Positions 35,673 to 44,307 of a stretch of 64,000 bases of DNA are shown here, piece by piece. A program made the position numbers and the translations under genes. The stretch spans positions 186,001 through 250,000 of the forward strand of contig NZ_JBHRTR010000015.1 in the NCBI RefSeq assembly GCF_042646425.1, read 5' to 3'. A model generated the notes under the pieces. That model worked only from the letters and a program-made list of their open reading frames with translations, searched no databases and was not told where the DNA came from. Source of the DNA: Marinibaculum pumilum. GTDB taxonomy: Bacteria > Pseudomonadota > Alphaproteobacteria > Ferrovibrionales > Ferrovibrionaceae. The number at the start of each line of letters is the position of its first letter. Position 1 is the stretch's first letter.

Positions 35673-36752
35673 TCAGACGGCCGGACTCTTGGCGGCGCCC
35701 GCCGTCTCCGGCAGTTCGCGTTCGCTGACCACCCGGTTGCGGCCGGCGCGCTTTGCGCCGTACAGGGCCTCGTCCGCGCGATGGACGAAGCCGGGCAGGG
35801 TCTCGCCCGGCGCATAGACTGCGGCGCCGATCGAGATCGTGATCCGGCCCATATCCTCGCCGGTGCTCTTCTTCACCAGCTTCTTGCCCTGCAGCGCGGT
35901 GCGGATCGTGTTGGCGACGATGACGGCGTCCGCCAGGGTGGTGCCCGGCAACAGGATGGCGAATTCCTCGCCGCCGTAGCGGGCGGGGAAGTCCTGTCCC
36001 TTGACGTTTTCGACCAGGGTGCGCGCCATCAGTTTCAGCACCTGGTCGCCGACCTGGTGGCCCCAAGTGTCGTTGAAGGTCTTGAAATGGTCGATGTCGA
36101 CCAGCAGCAGCGACAGCGGCGTGCCGCTTTCCTCGGCGAGGTCGGCCAGCCGCATCAGCTGTTCGTCGAACGACTTGCGGTTGGCGACCCCGGTCAGGGC
36201 ATCGGTCTCCGCCTCGTGCTTCAGCTCGTCGACGCTCTTGCGCAGTTCCTCGATCTCGCGGGTCGACTTGTGCAGTCGCTCCTCCAGGGTGCGGGTCTGG
36301 ACCTGCATCTCCTTGGTATCGGTGATCAGATTGGTGATCAGCGAGGTCAGGCTGGTGCTGTCCTTCACGCTGACCGTCATCTGGCCGGTGAAGTTCTCCA
36401 GCGCCTGGCCATAGGCCTTTGTGTCGCCTTCCGCGGTGCCGACGAAGGCCTGCACCTTGGACATCGTGCTCTCCAGCCGGTCCGCGATCTCGGTCAGGGA
36501 GACCTGCTGGTCGTCGACGCCGAAAAACTGGTCATAGATGTCGGCGACGGTCTTTTCCGTGAACACCTGATGATTCGCGATCACGACATCGAGCGCCCGC
36601 CGCAGCCCGACGGGCCTGTCCGCGTGATAGTTGTACCACAGCCGGAAGTTCCTCGGTGATGGGGCCATTTCGTGCTCCACCATCGACTCCATGGCCTGCG
36701 CGGCGAGATCGGCGCTCCGTTCCGGCGGATCTGAGGCCTCGTCGTTGATCAT
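35673..36752 (-). CDS. Diguanylate cyclase (GGDEF domain)
   Basis: 359 residues from ATG 36752 (MINDEASDPPERSADLAAQ). The N-terminal helical region (about 20-190) has no recognised sensor fold but contains coiled-coil heptads (TLEERLHKSTREIEELRKSV). The C-terminal GGDEF domain carries DALTGVANRKSFDEQL, DIDHFKTFNDTWGHQVGD and the active RYGGEEFAILL (GGEEF), so it should make c-di-GMP. No RxxD inhibitory site is evident before GGEEF. A GTG at 36815 is an alternative start without a ribosome site. It is soluble, with no membrane segment. Confidence 0.92.
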   Translation of the reverse strand: MINDEASDPPERSADLAAQAMESMVEHEMAPSPRNFRLWYNYHADRPVGLRRALDVVIANHQVFTEKTVADIYDQFFGVDDQQVSLTEIADRLESTMSKVQAFVGTAEGDTKAYGQALENFTGQMTVSVKDSTSLTSLITNLITDTKEMQVQTRTLEERLHKSTREIEELRKSVDELKHEAETDALTGVANRKSFDEQLMRLADLAEESGTPLSLLLVDIDHFKTFNDTWGHQVGDQVLKLMARTLVENVKGQDFPARYGGEEFAILLPGTTLADAVIVANTIRTALQGKKLVKKSTGEDMGRITISIGAAVYAPGETLPGFVHRADEALYGAKRAGRNRVVSERELPETAGAAKSPAV

Positions 36753-36946
36753 ATGCGGTCTGCAGTTCTCTCGGTGCCGGAACCCAATGGCGCAACAGGG
36801 CGGTGTCGAGGTCACGCGTCCGCCGGCCGCGACGGGGCCGGGCAGGCAGAGGGGGCAACGGCTACGCCTCTAGGGCAACCTTGCATCAAGCGGCCGCCGA
36901 TGAATAGCCGCCAAAAGACGGTCCGATGCTTCCGCGCGCGCGACGG

Positions 36947-37369
36947 TCAGGGCTTCCAGGCGCCGACTTCCTGCTCCGACAGCTTGCCGTCGCCGTTTGT
37001 GTCGGCGCCGGAAAAGCCCTGCATCTGGTGGCCGACGAACTCCTCCTGCGAGAGCTTGCCATCGCCGTTGCGGTCGGCGGCTGCGTATTCCGATGGCGCC
37101 GCGCCGGGCAGCTCGGTGATCATCAGGACGCCGTCGACATCCTTGTCGGAGAAATAGAACACCTCCACCAGCCGGTTCCGGTATTCCTCCGCATCGACCA
37201 TGCCGTCCTGGTTGCGGTCGGTCAGGGCGAAGGCGGCATCGGCCTCGTTGGTCTGGGCGAGCAACGGCGGGCCACCGACGGCCATTGCCAGCAGTGCCGC
37301 GCACAAGGCCAATGTCGCGCGGGACGACAGGATCGGGCGGCGGGCATCTCGGGCGTGCGGAACGCGCAT
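36947..37369 (-). CDS. Exported EF-hand calcium-binding protein
   Basis: 140 residues. A signal peptide (RATLALCAALLAMAVGGPPLLAQ) precedes four EF-hand loops: DRNQDGMVDAEE, DKDVDGVLMITE, DRNGDGKLSQEE and DTNGDGKLSEQE. Loops 1, 3 and 4 keep all acidic ligands; loop 2 ends less canonically. A periplasmic calmodulin-like role in Ca2+ buffering or sensing is possible, with the partner unknown. GAGGA lies 10 bases before ATG 37369. Confidence 0.88.
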   Translation of the reverse strand: MRVPHARDARRPILSSRATLALCAALLAMAVGGPPLLAQTNEADAAFALTDRNQDGMVDAEEYRNRLVEVFYFSDKDVDGVLMITELPGAAPSEYAAADRNGDGKLSQEEFVGHQMQGFSGADTNGDGKLSEQEVGAWKP

Positions 37370-37571
37370 CTGTCTTGCTTCCTCAGGCTTGGTTCGACAG
37401 GTCCGGTGCGGCTCGCGCCGACCCGGCCGGTACGTACGCCGGGCAGACGGCGCCTTCTGGGTAGCCAAGATTATGCGAAGCGCATCGGGACCGCGCAATA
37501 CGGGCCCCGCCGGTACCCGTCCGAAGACCGGCCAGATGGTTGGGCAGATGGCCGGGCAGGCCGGGCTGGCG

Positions 37572-39251
37572 CTAACCGGCCTCCTGCTCCCGCAGCACGA
37601 AGCGCTGCACCTTGCCGGTCTGGGTGCGCGGCAGGTCGGTGACGAACTCGATCGCGCGCGGATACTTGTAGGGGGCGATCTCCGCCTTGGCGAAGTCCTG
37701 CAGTTCCCGGGCCAGTTCCGGCGACGGATCGACCCCTTCCCGCAGCACGACGAAGGCCTTCACGATCTGCCCGCGGGCCGCGTCGGGGGCACCAATCACG
37801 GCGCAGTCCCTGACCTTGTCGTGCAGCAGCAGGACCGCTTCCACTTCCGGGCCGCTGATGTTGTAGCCGGCGGAGATGATCATGTCGTCGGTTCGGGCCT
37901 GGTACCAGTAGTAGCCGTCCTCGTCCGCCATGTAGGAATCGCCGGTGAAGTTCCAGCCCTGCTGGACATAGCTCTGCTGCCGTTCGGCATTGTCCAGGTA
38001 GCGGCAGCCGGTGGGGCCGCGGATCGCCAGCCGGCCCACGGTGTTCGGCGGTGCCGGCCGGCCCTCCGCGTCGAAGATGCAGGCCTGGAAGCCCGGAATC
38101 GCGCGCCCCGTCGCCCCGGGCCGGATCTCGTCGCCGGCAGTGGCAATGAAGATGTGCAGCATCTCGGTGGAGCCGAGCCCGTCGATGATCCGGATGCCGG
38201 TGCTTTCGTACCAGGCATCCCAGGTCGGCTTCGGCAGCGTCTCGCCGGCCGACACGCACTGCTTCAGGCTGGACAGGTCGTAACCGCCCAGCAGGTCCAG
38301 CATGCTGCGATAGGCGGTCGGCGCGGTGAACAGCACCGTCACCCCGTGCCGCTGGATCATCTCCAGGGTCTTGGTGGGGTTGTACTGCTCCACCAGCAGG
38401 GTGGAGGCACCGGCATGCATCGGGAACAGCACCTGCGCGCCGAGGCCGAAGGTGAAGGCGATGGGCGGGCTGCCGGTGAATATGTCGTCCGGCCCGGGTC
38501 GCAGCACATAGCGGTTGAAGGTGTCGCAGACCGCCATGATGTCGCGGTGGAAATGCATGCAGCCTTTCGGCTGGCCGGTGGTGCCGGAGGTGAAGGCGAT
38601 CAGGCAGACGTCCTCGGCGGCGGTGCGCACCGTCTGGAACCGGGGCGGCTTGGTCGCCATCAGCGCCTCCAGCCCGTCGGGCAGGTCGTCCGCCGCCGAA
38701 CCGCCGCCGTTGAAGTAGACCACGCGCTTCAGATCGTCGCTGCGCTGCAGGGTCTGCTCCATCTCCTCGGCCAGGCGGGAATCGCACAGCGCGACATGGA
38801 TCCTGGCCTTCTGCGCCATGAAGGTCAGCTCGCGCCAGCGCAGCAGCGGCATGGTCGCCACCGCGACGGCGCCGACTTTCATCACCGCGAACCAGCAGGC
38901 CACGTACATCGGGTTGTTGGGTGCCCGCAGCAGCACCCGGTTGCCCGGAACCACGCCCAGATCGTCGACCAGCACATGGGCGATGCGGTCGACCTTCTCC
39001 CGCAGCTCCCGGTAGGTCCAGACCATCGTCTCGGTACGGAAGGCCGGGCGGTCGCCATGTACCTCCGCCTGCCGGTCAAGCAGCTCGGACGCACAGTTCA
39101 GCCATTCCGGATAGGCGCCGAGTTCAGGCACGCCGGTCAGGTCGATCTCCGGCCATTGCTCGCGCGGCGGCAGGTTGTCGCGTGCGAAGCTGTCGACATG
39201 GGCGGTCGCCTTCAATATGGCGCTGTCGGGCAAGGTTGCGCTGTCGGGCAT
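37572..39251 (-). CDS. Aryl-CoA ligase, benzoate/2-aminobenzoate-CoA ligase family
   Basis: 559 residues, AMP-forming acyl-CoA synthetase. The P-loop is LIAFTSGTTGQPKG; the acyl pocket and A-motifs include GSPPIAFTFGLGAQVLFP, and TGDSYMADEDGYYWYQARTD carries the hinge and ribose Asp. The adenylation Lys is in the C-terminal PRTQTGKVQRF. VPGNRVLLRAPNNPMYVACW is characteristic of 2-aminobenzoate-CoA ligases, so activation of anthranilate or a related aromatic acid is likely. It is the last gene of the six-gene minus-strand operon, 36 bp behind the flavin oxidoreductase. Confidence 0.88.
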   Translation of the reverse strand: MPDSATLPDSAILKATAHVDSFARDNLPPREQWPEIDLTGVPELGAYPEWLNCASELLDRQAEVHGDRPAFRTETMVWTYRELREKVDRIAHVLVDDLGVVPGNRVLLRAPNNPMYVACWFAVMKVGAVAVATMPLLRWRELTFMAQKARIHVALCDSRLAEEMEQTLQRSDDLKRVVYFNGGGSAADDLPDGLEALMATKPPRFQTVRTAAEDVCLIAFTSGTTGQPKGCMHFHRDIMAVCDTFNRYVLRPGPDDIFTGSPPIAFTFGLGAQVLFPMHAGASTLLVEQYNPTKTLEMIQRHGVTVLFTAPTAYRSMLDLLGGYDLSSLKQCVSAGETLPKPTWDAWYESTGIRIIDGLGSTEMLHIFIATAGDEIRPGATGRAIPGFQACIFDAEGRPAPPNTVGRLAIRGPTGCRYLDNAERQQSYVQQGWNFTGDSYMADEDGYYWYQARTDDMIISAGYNISGPEVEAVLLLHDKVRDCAVIGAPDAARGQIVKAFVVLREGVDPSPELARELQDFAKAEIAPYKYPRAIEFVTDLPRTQTGKVQRFVLREQEAG

Positions 39252-39287
39252 GGGTCCTGGAACCTCGCGGATCGATGGGGCTGGCGA

Positions 39288-40754
39288 TCAGTCGACCTGC
39301 GACAATGCAGCTGTCCGCCCGGGGATGGGCACGAAGTCGGGCAGGGGCATGTCGACCTGAACCACGTTCGAGGGCGCGCTGGCGCGGCCGGCGGCATCGT
39401 AGGCACGCACGTAGTAGAGGTAGCTGAGCCCGCCCAGCACGTTGCGGTCGGCGAACTTCGTCGACTTCACCGCTTCGACGCAGGTGGCCTCGCCCGGGGC
39501 CTCCGCGCGATAGACGTCATAGCCCGTGACGTCGCCCCGCGCCTTGTTCCAGGACAGCCGCACCTGGCCATCGCGCAGCTCCGCGCGCAGGCCGGCACCG
39601 TCGCCCCAGTCGGGGCCGGAGGCATCGGGCCGGTCGGGTGGCGCCTGCCGCGCGCCCTTCGGCCAGAGGAAGCAGTGAACCTCCTTGAAGTTCTCGTCCA
39701 GCGCCTTGCAGACATTGCAGTAGATGCAGCGCAGGATCTGGTCGCTGCGTGCGTCCTCCACCTTTCGCACCCAGTCGGGATCGGCGAGCAGCTGGCGCGC
39801 CATTCCGACGATGTCCGCCTTCCCCTCCTGCAGCAGGGCCTCCGCGTCGGACGGGTCGCTGATCTTGCCGACCGAGATCACCGGAACCTTGTGTCCCTTG
39901 TCGTTGATATAGGCCTTGATCGCAGCCGCCAGGTGGGCGTGGGGCAGGGGCGGGTACAGGTCGCCCGGCATGCAGCGGTCGCCGGAATAGCCGGTATAGG
40001 GATAGAGCGGCTGGCCGTCGCGATGGACGGCATCCTCGAACTTGCCGCCGACCGACAGCGAGATGTAGTCGACGCCGCATTGCGCCATGCGCAGGGCGAT
40101 GCGCTTGGCATCTTCCACCGTGTAGCCGTCCTTGATCGCCTCCTCCGCCAGGAAGCGGACGCCGACCGGAAAGCCACTGCCGACGGCGCCACGCACCGCC
40201 GCCATCACCCGGCCGAACATCGCCAGCCGGCCCTCCAGGGTGCGGCCGTCGAAGGCATCGCGGCGCGGGTTGTGGCGCGACAGGAAGGAAGACAGCGTAT
40301 AGGCATGTGCCGAGTGCAGTTCGATGCCGTCATAGCCGGCCTCAGCCGCACGGTAGGCGGCGTCCGCGAACTGGCCGATGATGGTCTCGATATCCGCCTC
40401 GCTGAGGCTGTCGATGGTCTGCCGCCAGCCGGACCTGGCCACCTTCAGGAAATGGATGATCTGCGGCACCACCTTGGAGTCGGAGGTGTCGTGCACCTGC
40501 CGCGCCAGGTCGCGGTGGCCGGCGACGAACGCGTCCTCCGACAGCCGCAGCAGCGGCCCGGACTTGTTGGAATGGACGGCGGTCGCCTCCACCACGATCA
40601 GGCCGACATGGCCCTGCGCATAGCGGACATAGCGGTCGATGATGTCCTGGTTGACATGCCCGTCCTCGCCGGAAAGACGGGTCACCATCGCCGGCACCGC
40701 CACCCGGTTGGGCAGCACCATGCCGTTGATGTCGAGCGGCTGAAGCAGCTTCAT
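39288..40754 (-). CDS. OYE-type NADH:flavin oxidoreductase fused to a C-terminal FN3-like domain
   Basis: 488 residues. Residues 1-355 form an Old Yellow Enzyme barrel (LLQPLDINGMVLPNRVAVPAM, GYDGIELHSAHAYTLSSFLS, RQLLADPDWVRK). CIYCNVC plus a later HC (LRCIYCNVCKALDENFKEVHC) resembles the 4Fe-4S site of 2,4-dienoyl-CoA reductases. The FAD/NAD domain that normally follows is absent. Instead the last 90 residues (about 395-480) read as a fibronectin type III-like unit (LRAELRDGQVRLSWN, VTGYDVYRAEAP, YLYYVRAYDAAGRASAPSNV). FN3 on a cytosolic flavoenzyme is unusual. In this operon it may act like the reductase half of 2-aminobenzoyl-CoA monooxygenase/reductase. The ATG overlaps the acyl-CoA dehydrogenase stop by one base. 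Confidence 0.88.
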   Translation of the reverse strand: MKLLQPLDINGMVLPNRVAVPAMVTRLSGEDGHVNQDIIDRYVRYAQGHVGLIVVEATAVHSNKSGPLLRLSEDAFVAGHRDLARQVHDTSDSKVVPQIIHFLKVARSGWRQTIDSLSEADIETIIGQFADAAYRAAEAGYDGIELHSAHAYTLSSFLSRHNPRRDAFDGRTLEGRLAMFGRVMAAVRGAVGSGFPVGVRFLAEEAIKDGYTVEDAKRIALRMAQCGVDYISLSVGGKFEDAVHRDGQPLYPYTGYSGDRCMPGDLYPPLPHAHLAAAIKAYINDKGHKVPVISVGKISDPSDAEALLQEGKADIVGMARQLLADPDWVRKVEDARSDQILRCIYCNVCKALDENFKEVHCFLWPKGARQAPPDRPDASGPDWGDGAGLRAELRDGQVRLSWNKARGDVTGYDVYRAEAPGEATCVEAVKSTKFADRNVLGGLSYLYYVRAYDAAGRASAPSNVVQVDMPLPDFVPIPGRTAALSQVD

Positions 40755-41962
40755 CAGGCGCCTCCCGCGGATTTTCCTGCCGGACCGGCATTGCCCTGCC
40801 GGTACTGCTGGTAGGTCTGGCCGGAGATCACCAGCTTGTTGATCTCCGTCGTGCCCTCGTAGATGCGCAGCGCGCGGATCTCCCGGTACAGCCGCTCCAC
40901 CATGTTGCCGGAGACGACGCCCATGCCGCCCCAGAGCTGCACCGCCTCGTCGATCACCTTCTGCGCCGCCTCGGTCGCGTACATCTTCGCCATGCTGGCC
41001 TCCCGCGTGACCCGGGCGGCGCCGGAATCCTTCGTCCAGGCGGCGCGGTAGACCAACAGGGCGGAGGCGTCGACCATCGTCGCCATCTCGCCGATCTTCG
41101 CCTGGGTCAGCTGGAAGTCCGACAGCCGCTGGCCGAACACCTTGCGATCGTCGGCGCGGGCCAGCGCCTCGTCCAGCGCGCGGCGCGCGAAGCCCAGGGC
41201 GGCGGCGCCGACGGTGGAGCGGAAAATGTCCAGGTTGGACATGGCGATCTTGAAGCCCTCGCCGGGCTTGCCCAGCAGGTTCGCCTTCGGGATCCGGCAG
41301 TCGGTGAAGCGCAGGGTGCCCAGCGGATGCGGCGCCATCACGTCGATCCGCTCCGCGACCTCGAAGCCGGGGCGGTCGGCCTCCACGATGAAGGCGGCCA
41401 GGCCCTTCGCGCCGGGCGCATCGCCCAGCCGTGCGATCACCGAATAGACATTGGCGATGCCGGCATTCGAGATCCAGGTCTTCTCCCCGTTCAGGACGTA
41501 GCTGTCGCCATCCTCCACTGCGGTGGTGGAGATGTTGGCGACGTCGGAGCCGGCATTGCGCTCCGACATCGCCAGGGCGGCGATGGCGCGGCCCTCGCCG
41601 ATCGCCGGCAGGTGGCGGGCGCGCTGTTCCGGCGTGCCGAACAGGGTGATCGGGCCGCTGCCCAGGCCCTGCATCACGAATGAGAAGTCGGCGATGCCGT
41701 GGCGATAGCCCAGGATCTCCCGTGCCAGGCAGAGCGATCGCACGTCCAGCCGTTCGTGCGTCCCGCCGGCTTCCGCCGGCACGGTCAGCTTCAGGAAGCC
41801 GGCTTCGCCCAGCGCGGACACGCAGGACTTCGCGAAGTCGAACACGTCGCCTTCGTCGTCATGGTCGTCGAAATGCGCGGCGGCGAACGCTTCCAGCCGG
41901 CCGGCAAGGTCGCGATGGGCGTCCGTGAAGAACGGCCAGTCGAGGTATGACCTGTCAGGCAT
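40754..41962 (-). CDS. Acyl-CoA dehydrogenase
   Basis: 402 residues from ATG 41962 (MPDRSYLDWPFFTDAHR). It has helical N-terminal, beta and C-terminal domains. ALAMSERNAGSDVANIS and KTWISNAGIA are the FAD and substrate signatures, and QLWGGMGVV with YEGTTEINKLVI marks the C-terminal domain containing the usual catalytic Glu (YEGT). It oxidises a CoA thioester to the 2-enoyl form, passing electrons to ETF. It sits between the enoyl-CoA hydratase (29 bp upstream) and the OYE gene (one-base overlap). Confidence 0.92.
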   Translation of the reverse strand: MPDRSYLDWPFFTDAHRDLAGRLEAFAAAHFDDHDDEGDVFDFAKSCVSALGEAGFLKLTVPAEAGGTHERLDVRSLCLAREILGYRHGIADFSFVMQGLGSGPITLFGTPEQRARHLPAIGEGRAIAALAMSERNAGSDVANISTTAVEDGDSYVLNGEKTWISNAGIANVYSVIARLGDAPGAKGLAAFIVEADRPGFEVAERIDVMAPHPLGTLRFTDCRIPKANLLGKPGEGFKIAMSNLDIFRSTVGAAALGFARRALDEALARADDRKVFGQRLSDFQLTQAKIGEMATMVDASALLVYRAAWTKDSGAARVTREASMAKMYATEAAQKVIDEAVQLWGGMGVVSGNMVERLYREIRALRIYEGTTEINKLVISGQTYQQYRQGNAGPAGKSAGGA

Positions 41963-41991
41963 GTCCGGTAGTCCCCATCTGATTCTTTTTG

Positions 41992-42891
41992 TCAGTTGCC
42001 CTCGAAAACGGGCTTCTGCTTGTTCACGAAGGCGTAGTAGGCGCGGGCGAAGTCCTTCGTCTGCATGCAGATCGCCTGCGCCTGCGCCTCGGCCTCGATC
42101 GCCGCCTCGACATCCATGCTCCATTCCTGGTGGATGCATTTCTTCGTCATCGCATGGGCGAAGGTCGGTCCGTCGGCCAGGGCGGCGGCGGTCTTCTGTG
42201 CCTCCGCCAGCAGCGCCTCCGGCGCGCAGAGGCGGTTGAAGAAGCCCCAGCGCTCGGCCTCCTCGCCATCCATCGCGCGGCCGGTATAGAGCAGCTCCGC
42301 CGCACGGCCGGAACCGATGATGCGGGGCAGGATGTTGCAGGCGCCCATATCGGCGCCCGCCAGGCCGACCCGCACGAACAGGAAGGCGGTCTTGGACCGC
42401 GCCGTGCCCAGCCGCAGGTCGGAGGCCATGGCGACGATCGCGCCGGCGCCGGCGCAGATCCCGTCGACGGCGGCGACGACCGGTTGCGGGCAGAGGCGCA
42501 TCGCCTTGACCAGGTCGCCTGTCATCCGGGTGAAGCGCAGCAGGCCGTCCATGTCGCCGGCATCCTGCATGCCGATCAGCGGGCCGATGATCTCGTGCAC
42601 GTCGCCGCCGGAGCAGAAATTGTCGCCGGCGCCGGTCACCACCACCGTCTTCACGTCCTTCGCATAGGCCAGGCGGCGGAAGGTGTCGCGCAGCTCGGCA
42701 TAGGACTCCAGGGTCAGCGGGTTCTTCCGTTCCGGCCGGTTCAGGGTGACCGTGGCGACCTTGCCCTCCACCGACCAGGCGAAGTGCTGCGGCTTCCAGT
42801 CGGCGGCCATCTCGCCGCCCAGCCGGCCCTCCGACAGCGGGCCGACCGGGATCTCGACTGGCTTCGGCGCCGCGGCGGCGTTCTCGTTCAT
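41992..42891 (-). CDS. Enoyl-CoA hydratase/isomerase family protein
   Basis: 299 residues, longer than a standard crotonase because of a 35-residue N-terminal extension (MNENAAAAPKPVEIPVGPL). The crotonase oxyanion segments are GAGDNFCSGGDVHEI and ICAGAGAIVAMASDLRL. RVGLAGADMGACNILPR occupies the region of the usual catalytic Glu, where Gly-Ala-Asp stands, so Asp may serve and the reaction may differ from simple hydration. It overlaps the MarR gene by four bases (ATGA). Confidence 0.88.
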   Translation of the reverse strand: MNENAAAAPKPVEIPVGPLSEGRLGGEMAADWKPQHFAWSVEGKVATVTLNRPERKNPLTLESYAELRDTFRRLAYAKDVKTVVVTGAGDNFCSGGDVHEIIGPLIGMQDAGDMDGLLRFTRMTGDLVKAMRLCPQPVVAAVDGICAGAGAIVAMASDLRLGTARSKTAFLFVRVGLAGADMGACNILPRIIGSGRAAELLYTGRAMDGEEAERWGFFNRLCAPEALLAEAQKTAAALADGPTFAHAMTKKCIHQEWSMDVEAAIEAEAQAQAICMQTKDFARAYYAFVNKQKPVFEGN

Positions 42892-43427
42892 TCGGTTGCT
42901 CCGTTCTCATAGGCTTCGGCCGACCGCTTGAGCCGGGCCAGAAGGTGCAGAAGCTGCTGCTTCTCGTCATTGTCCAGGCCGGCGACCATGCCGTCGATCC
43001 AGCCGGCATGGGCCGGCGTCATGGCGCCGAAGGCCTGTACCCCGGCAGGCGTCAGCGCGACGGTCTGCCGACGCCGGTCTTCCGCCGCAGGACGGCGCGC
43101 CACCAGGCCTTCCTGCTCCAGCCGTTCGGCCAGCCCGGTGACATTGCCGTTGGTGACCATCATCCGCGCCGACAGCTCGCCCATGCTCAGCCCCTCGGGG
43201 GCGCGATACAGCTGCGCCAGCATGTCGAAGCGGGGCAGGGTGGTGTCGAAGTCGCGGCGCAGGCCGCGCCGGACCTGGCGCTCGATGATGCTGGTGCAGG
43301 CCAGCAGCCGCAGCCACAGGCGCACGTCGAGCCGTGTCTCGTCATCCTCGGCGCTTCGGTCGGCGGCCGCGGCCGTGTCGCCGGCAGGGCCCTTGGCGGT
43401 CGCGCCCGGGTCCAGCATCGCGCTCAC
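42888..43427 (-). CDS. MarR-family regulator of the aryl-CoA operon
   Basis: 179 residues. A winged HTH runs from about residue 35 (LLACTSIIERQVRRGLRRDF) through LPRFDMLAQLYRAPEGLSMGELS and TGLAERLEQEGLVARRPAAEDRRRQ, the MarR wing. MarR proteins of the BadR/HbaR type respond to aromatic acids or their CoA esters. It lies inside the operon it probably represses, overlapping both neighbours by four bases. The palindrome at 44258-44275 before the first gene is the likely operator. Confidence 0.9.
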   Translation of the reverse strand: MSAMLDPGATAKGPAGDTAAAADRSAEDDETRLDVRLWLRLLACTSIIERQVRRGLRRDFDTTLPRFDMLAQLYRAPEGLSMGELSARMMVTNGNVTGLAERLEQEGLVARRPAAEDRRRQTVALTPAGVQAFGAMTPAHAGWIDGMVAGLDNDEKQQLLHLLARLKRSAEAYENGATE

Positions 43428-44236
43428 TTCAGCACTTCCCCGCCATCGACCGGCAGGCAGGTGCCGTTGACCGCCGCCGCTGCCGGCGACAGCAGGAAGG
43501 CCACCGCCTCCGCCACTTCCTCCGGCTGCACCGGCCGCCCCTGGGGATTGCCGGCGACCAGGCTCTTCAGCGCCTCCTCGCGGCTGCGCCCGGTCTTGGC
43601 GGTGATGTTGTCGAGGGTGGCATCCAGCATGTCGGTCGCTGTGTAGCCGGGGCAGACCGCGTTTACCGTAATGCCCTTGCCGGCCAGTTCCACCGCAAGG
43701 GCGCGGGTCAGGCCGACCAGGCCGTGCTTGGCGGCGCAGTAGGCGGCGACATAGGCATAGCCGGTCAGACCGGCGGTGCTGGCCACGTTGACGATGCGGC
43801 CTTGGCCTCGTTCCACCATGCCGGGCACCACGGCACGGGTGAGGGCAAAGGCAGAGGTCAGGTTCACCGCCAGCATTTCCTGCCAGTGCGCGTCGGTCAT
43901 GCGCGCGAAGGGCGTGCTCTTGCCCGTGCCGGCATTGTTCACCAGCGCCGCCAGCGGGCCCGCCTTCGCCTCCAGCGCTGCCAGCGCCGGGCCGATCGCA
44001 TCGATGTCGGTCAGGTCGACCGCGGCGGACTGCAGTTGCGCGCCGGTCTCCGCCCGGAGTTCGGCTTCCGCCTCCGCCAGGCGCACCGGGTCTCGCGCCA
44101 GCAGGCTGACGTGGGCGCCGGCCGCCGCCAGGCGCCGGGCAATCGACAGGCCGATGCCCCGGCTGGCCCCGGTCACCAGGACATGCTGCCCCGACAGGGC
44201 GGGGTGCGTGCCGGCCTCTTCAGCCCTCTGCTGCAT
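43424..44236 (-). CDS. Short-chain dehydrogenase/reductase, first gene of the aryl-CoA operon
   Basis: 270 residues, classical SDR. The nucleotide motif is LVTGASRGIGLSIA, with NNAGTG, catalytic Ser in VASTAGLTG and YxxxK in YCAAKHGLVGL, and the C terminus GTCLPVDGGEVLK is complete. It likely acts as a 3-hydroxyacyl-CoA dehydrogenase in the pathway. Start ATG 44236 has GGAGG seven bases upstream. It leads the six-gene minus-strand transcript (SDR, MarR, hydratase, dehydrogenase, OYE, ligase), with overlapping or closely spaced genes throughout. Confidence 0.92.
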   Translation of the reverse strand: MQQRAEEAGTHPALSGQHVLVTGASRGIGLSIARRLAAAGAHVSLLARDPVRLAEAEAELRAETGAQLQSAAVDLTDIDAIGPALAALEAKAGPLAALVNNAGTGKSTPFARMTDAHWQEMLAVNLTSAFALTRAVVPGMVERGQGRIVNVASTAGLTGYAYVAAYCAAKHGLVGLTRALAVELAGKGITVNAVCPGYTATDMLDATLDNITAKTGRSREEALKSLVAGNPQGRPVQPEEVAEAVAFLLSPAAAAVNGTCLPVDGGEVLK

Positions 44237-44257
44237 GCGGGACCTCCGCTTTCAATT

Positions 44258-44275
44258 TATTTTAAGCTTAAACTA
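44258..44275 (-). promoter_or_regulatory. Candidate MarR operator at the aryl-CoA operon promoter
   Basis: TTTAAGCTTAAA (44261-44272) is a perfect 12-bp palindrome, extended to 18 bp with one mismatch pair. It forms an AT-only island in a GC-rich background, 22 bases upstream of the SDR start. The size and symmetry suit a MarR dimer, and a repressor there would block the promoter. Confidence 0.5.
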
Positions 44276-44307
44276 AACGCCCGCGCGGATGCCCGCAAGG
44301 CCCGCGC

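Noticed and set aside
37200..40814. A very long open frame on the plus strand (about 1,200 codons)
   Set aside because: It is antisense to the aryl-CoA ligase and the OYE gene, both full-length with intact motifs. High third-position GC on one strand routinely leaves the complementary frame open.
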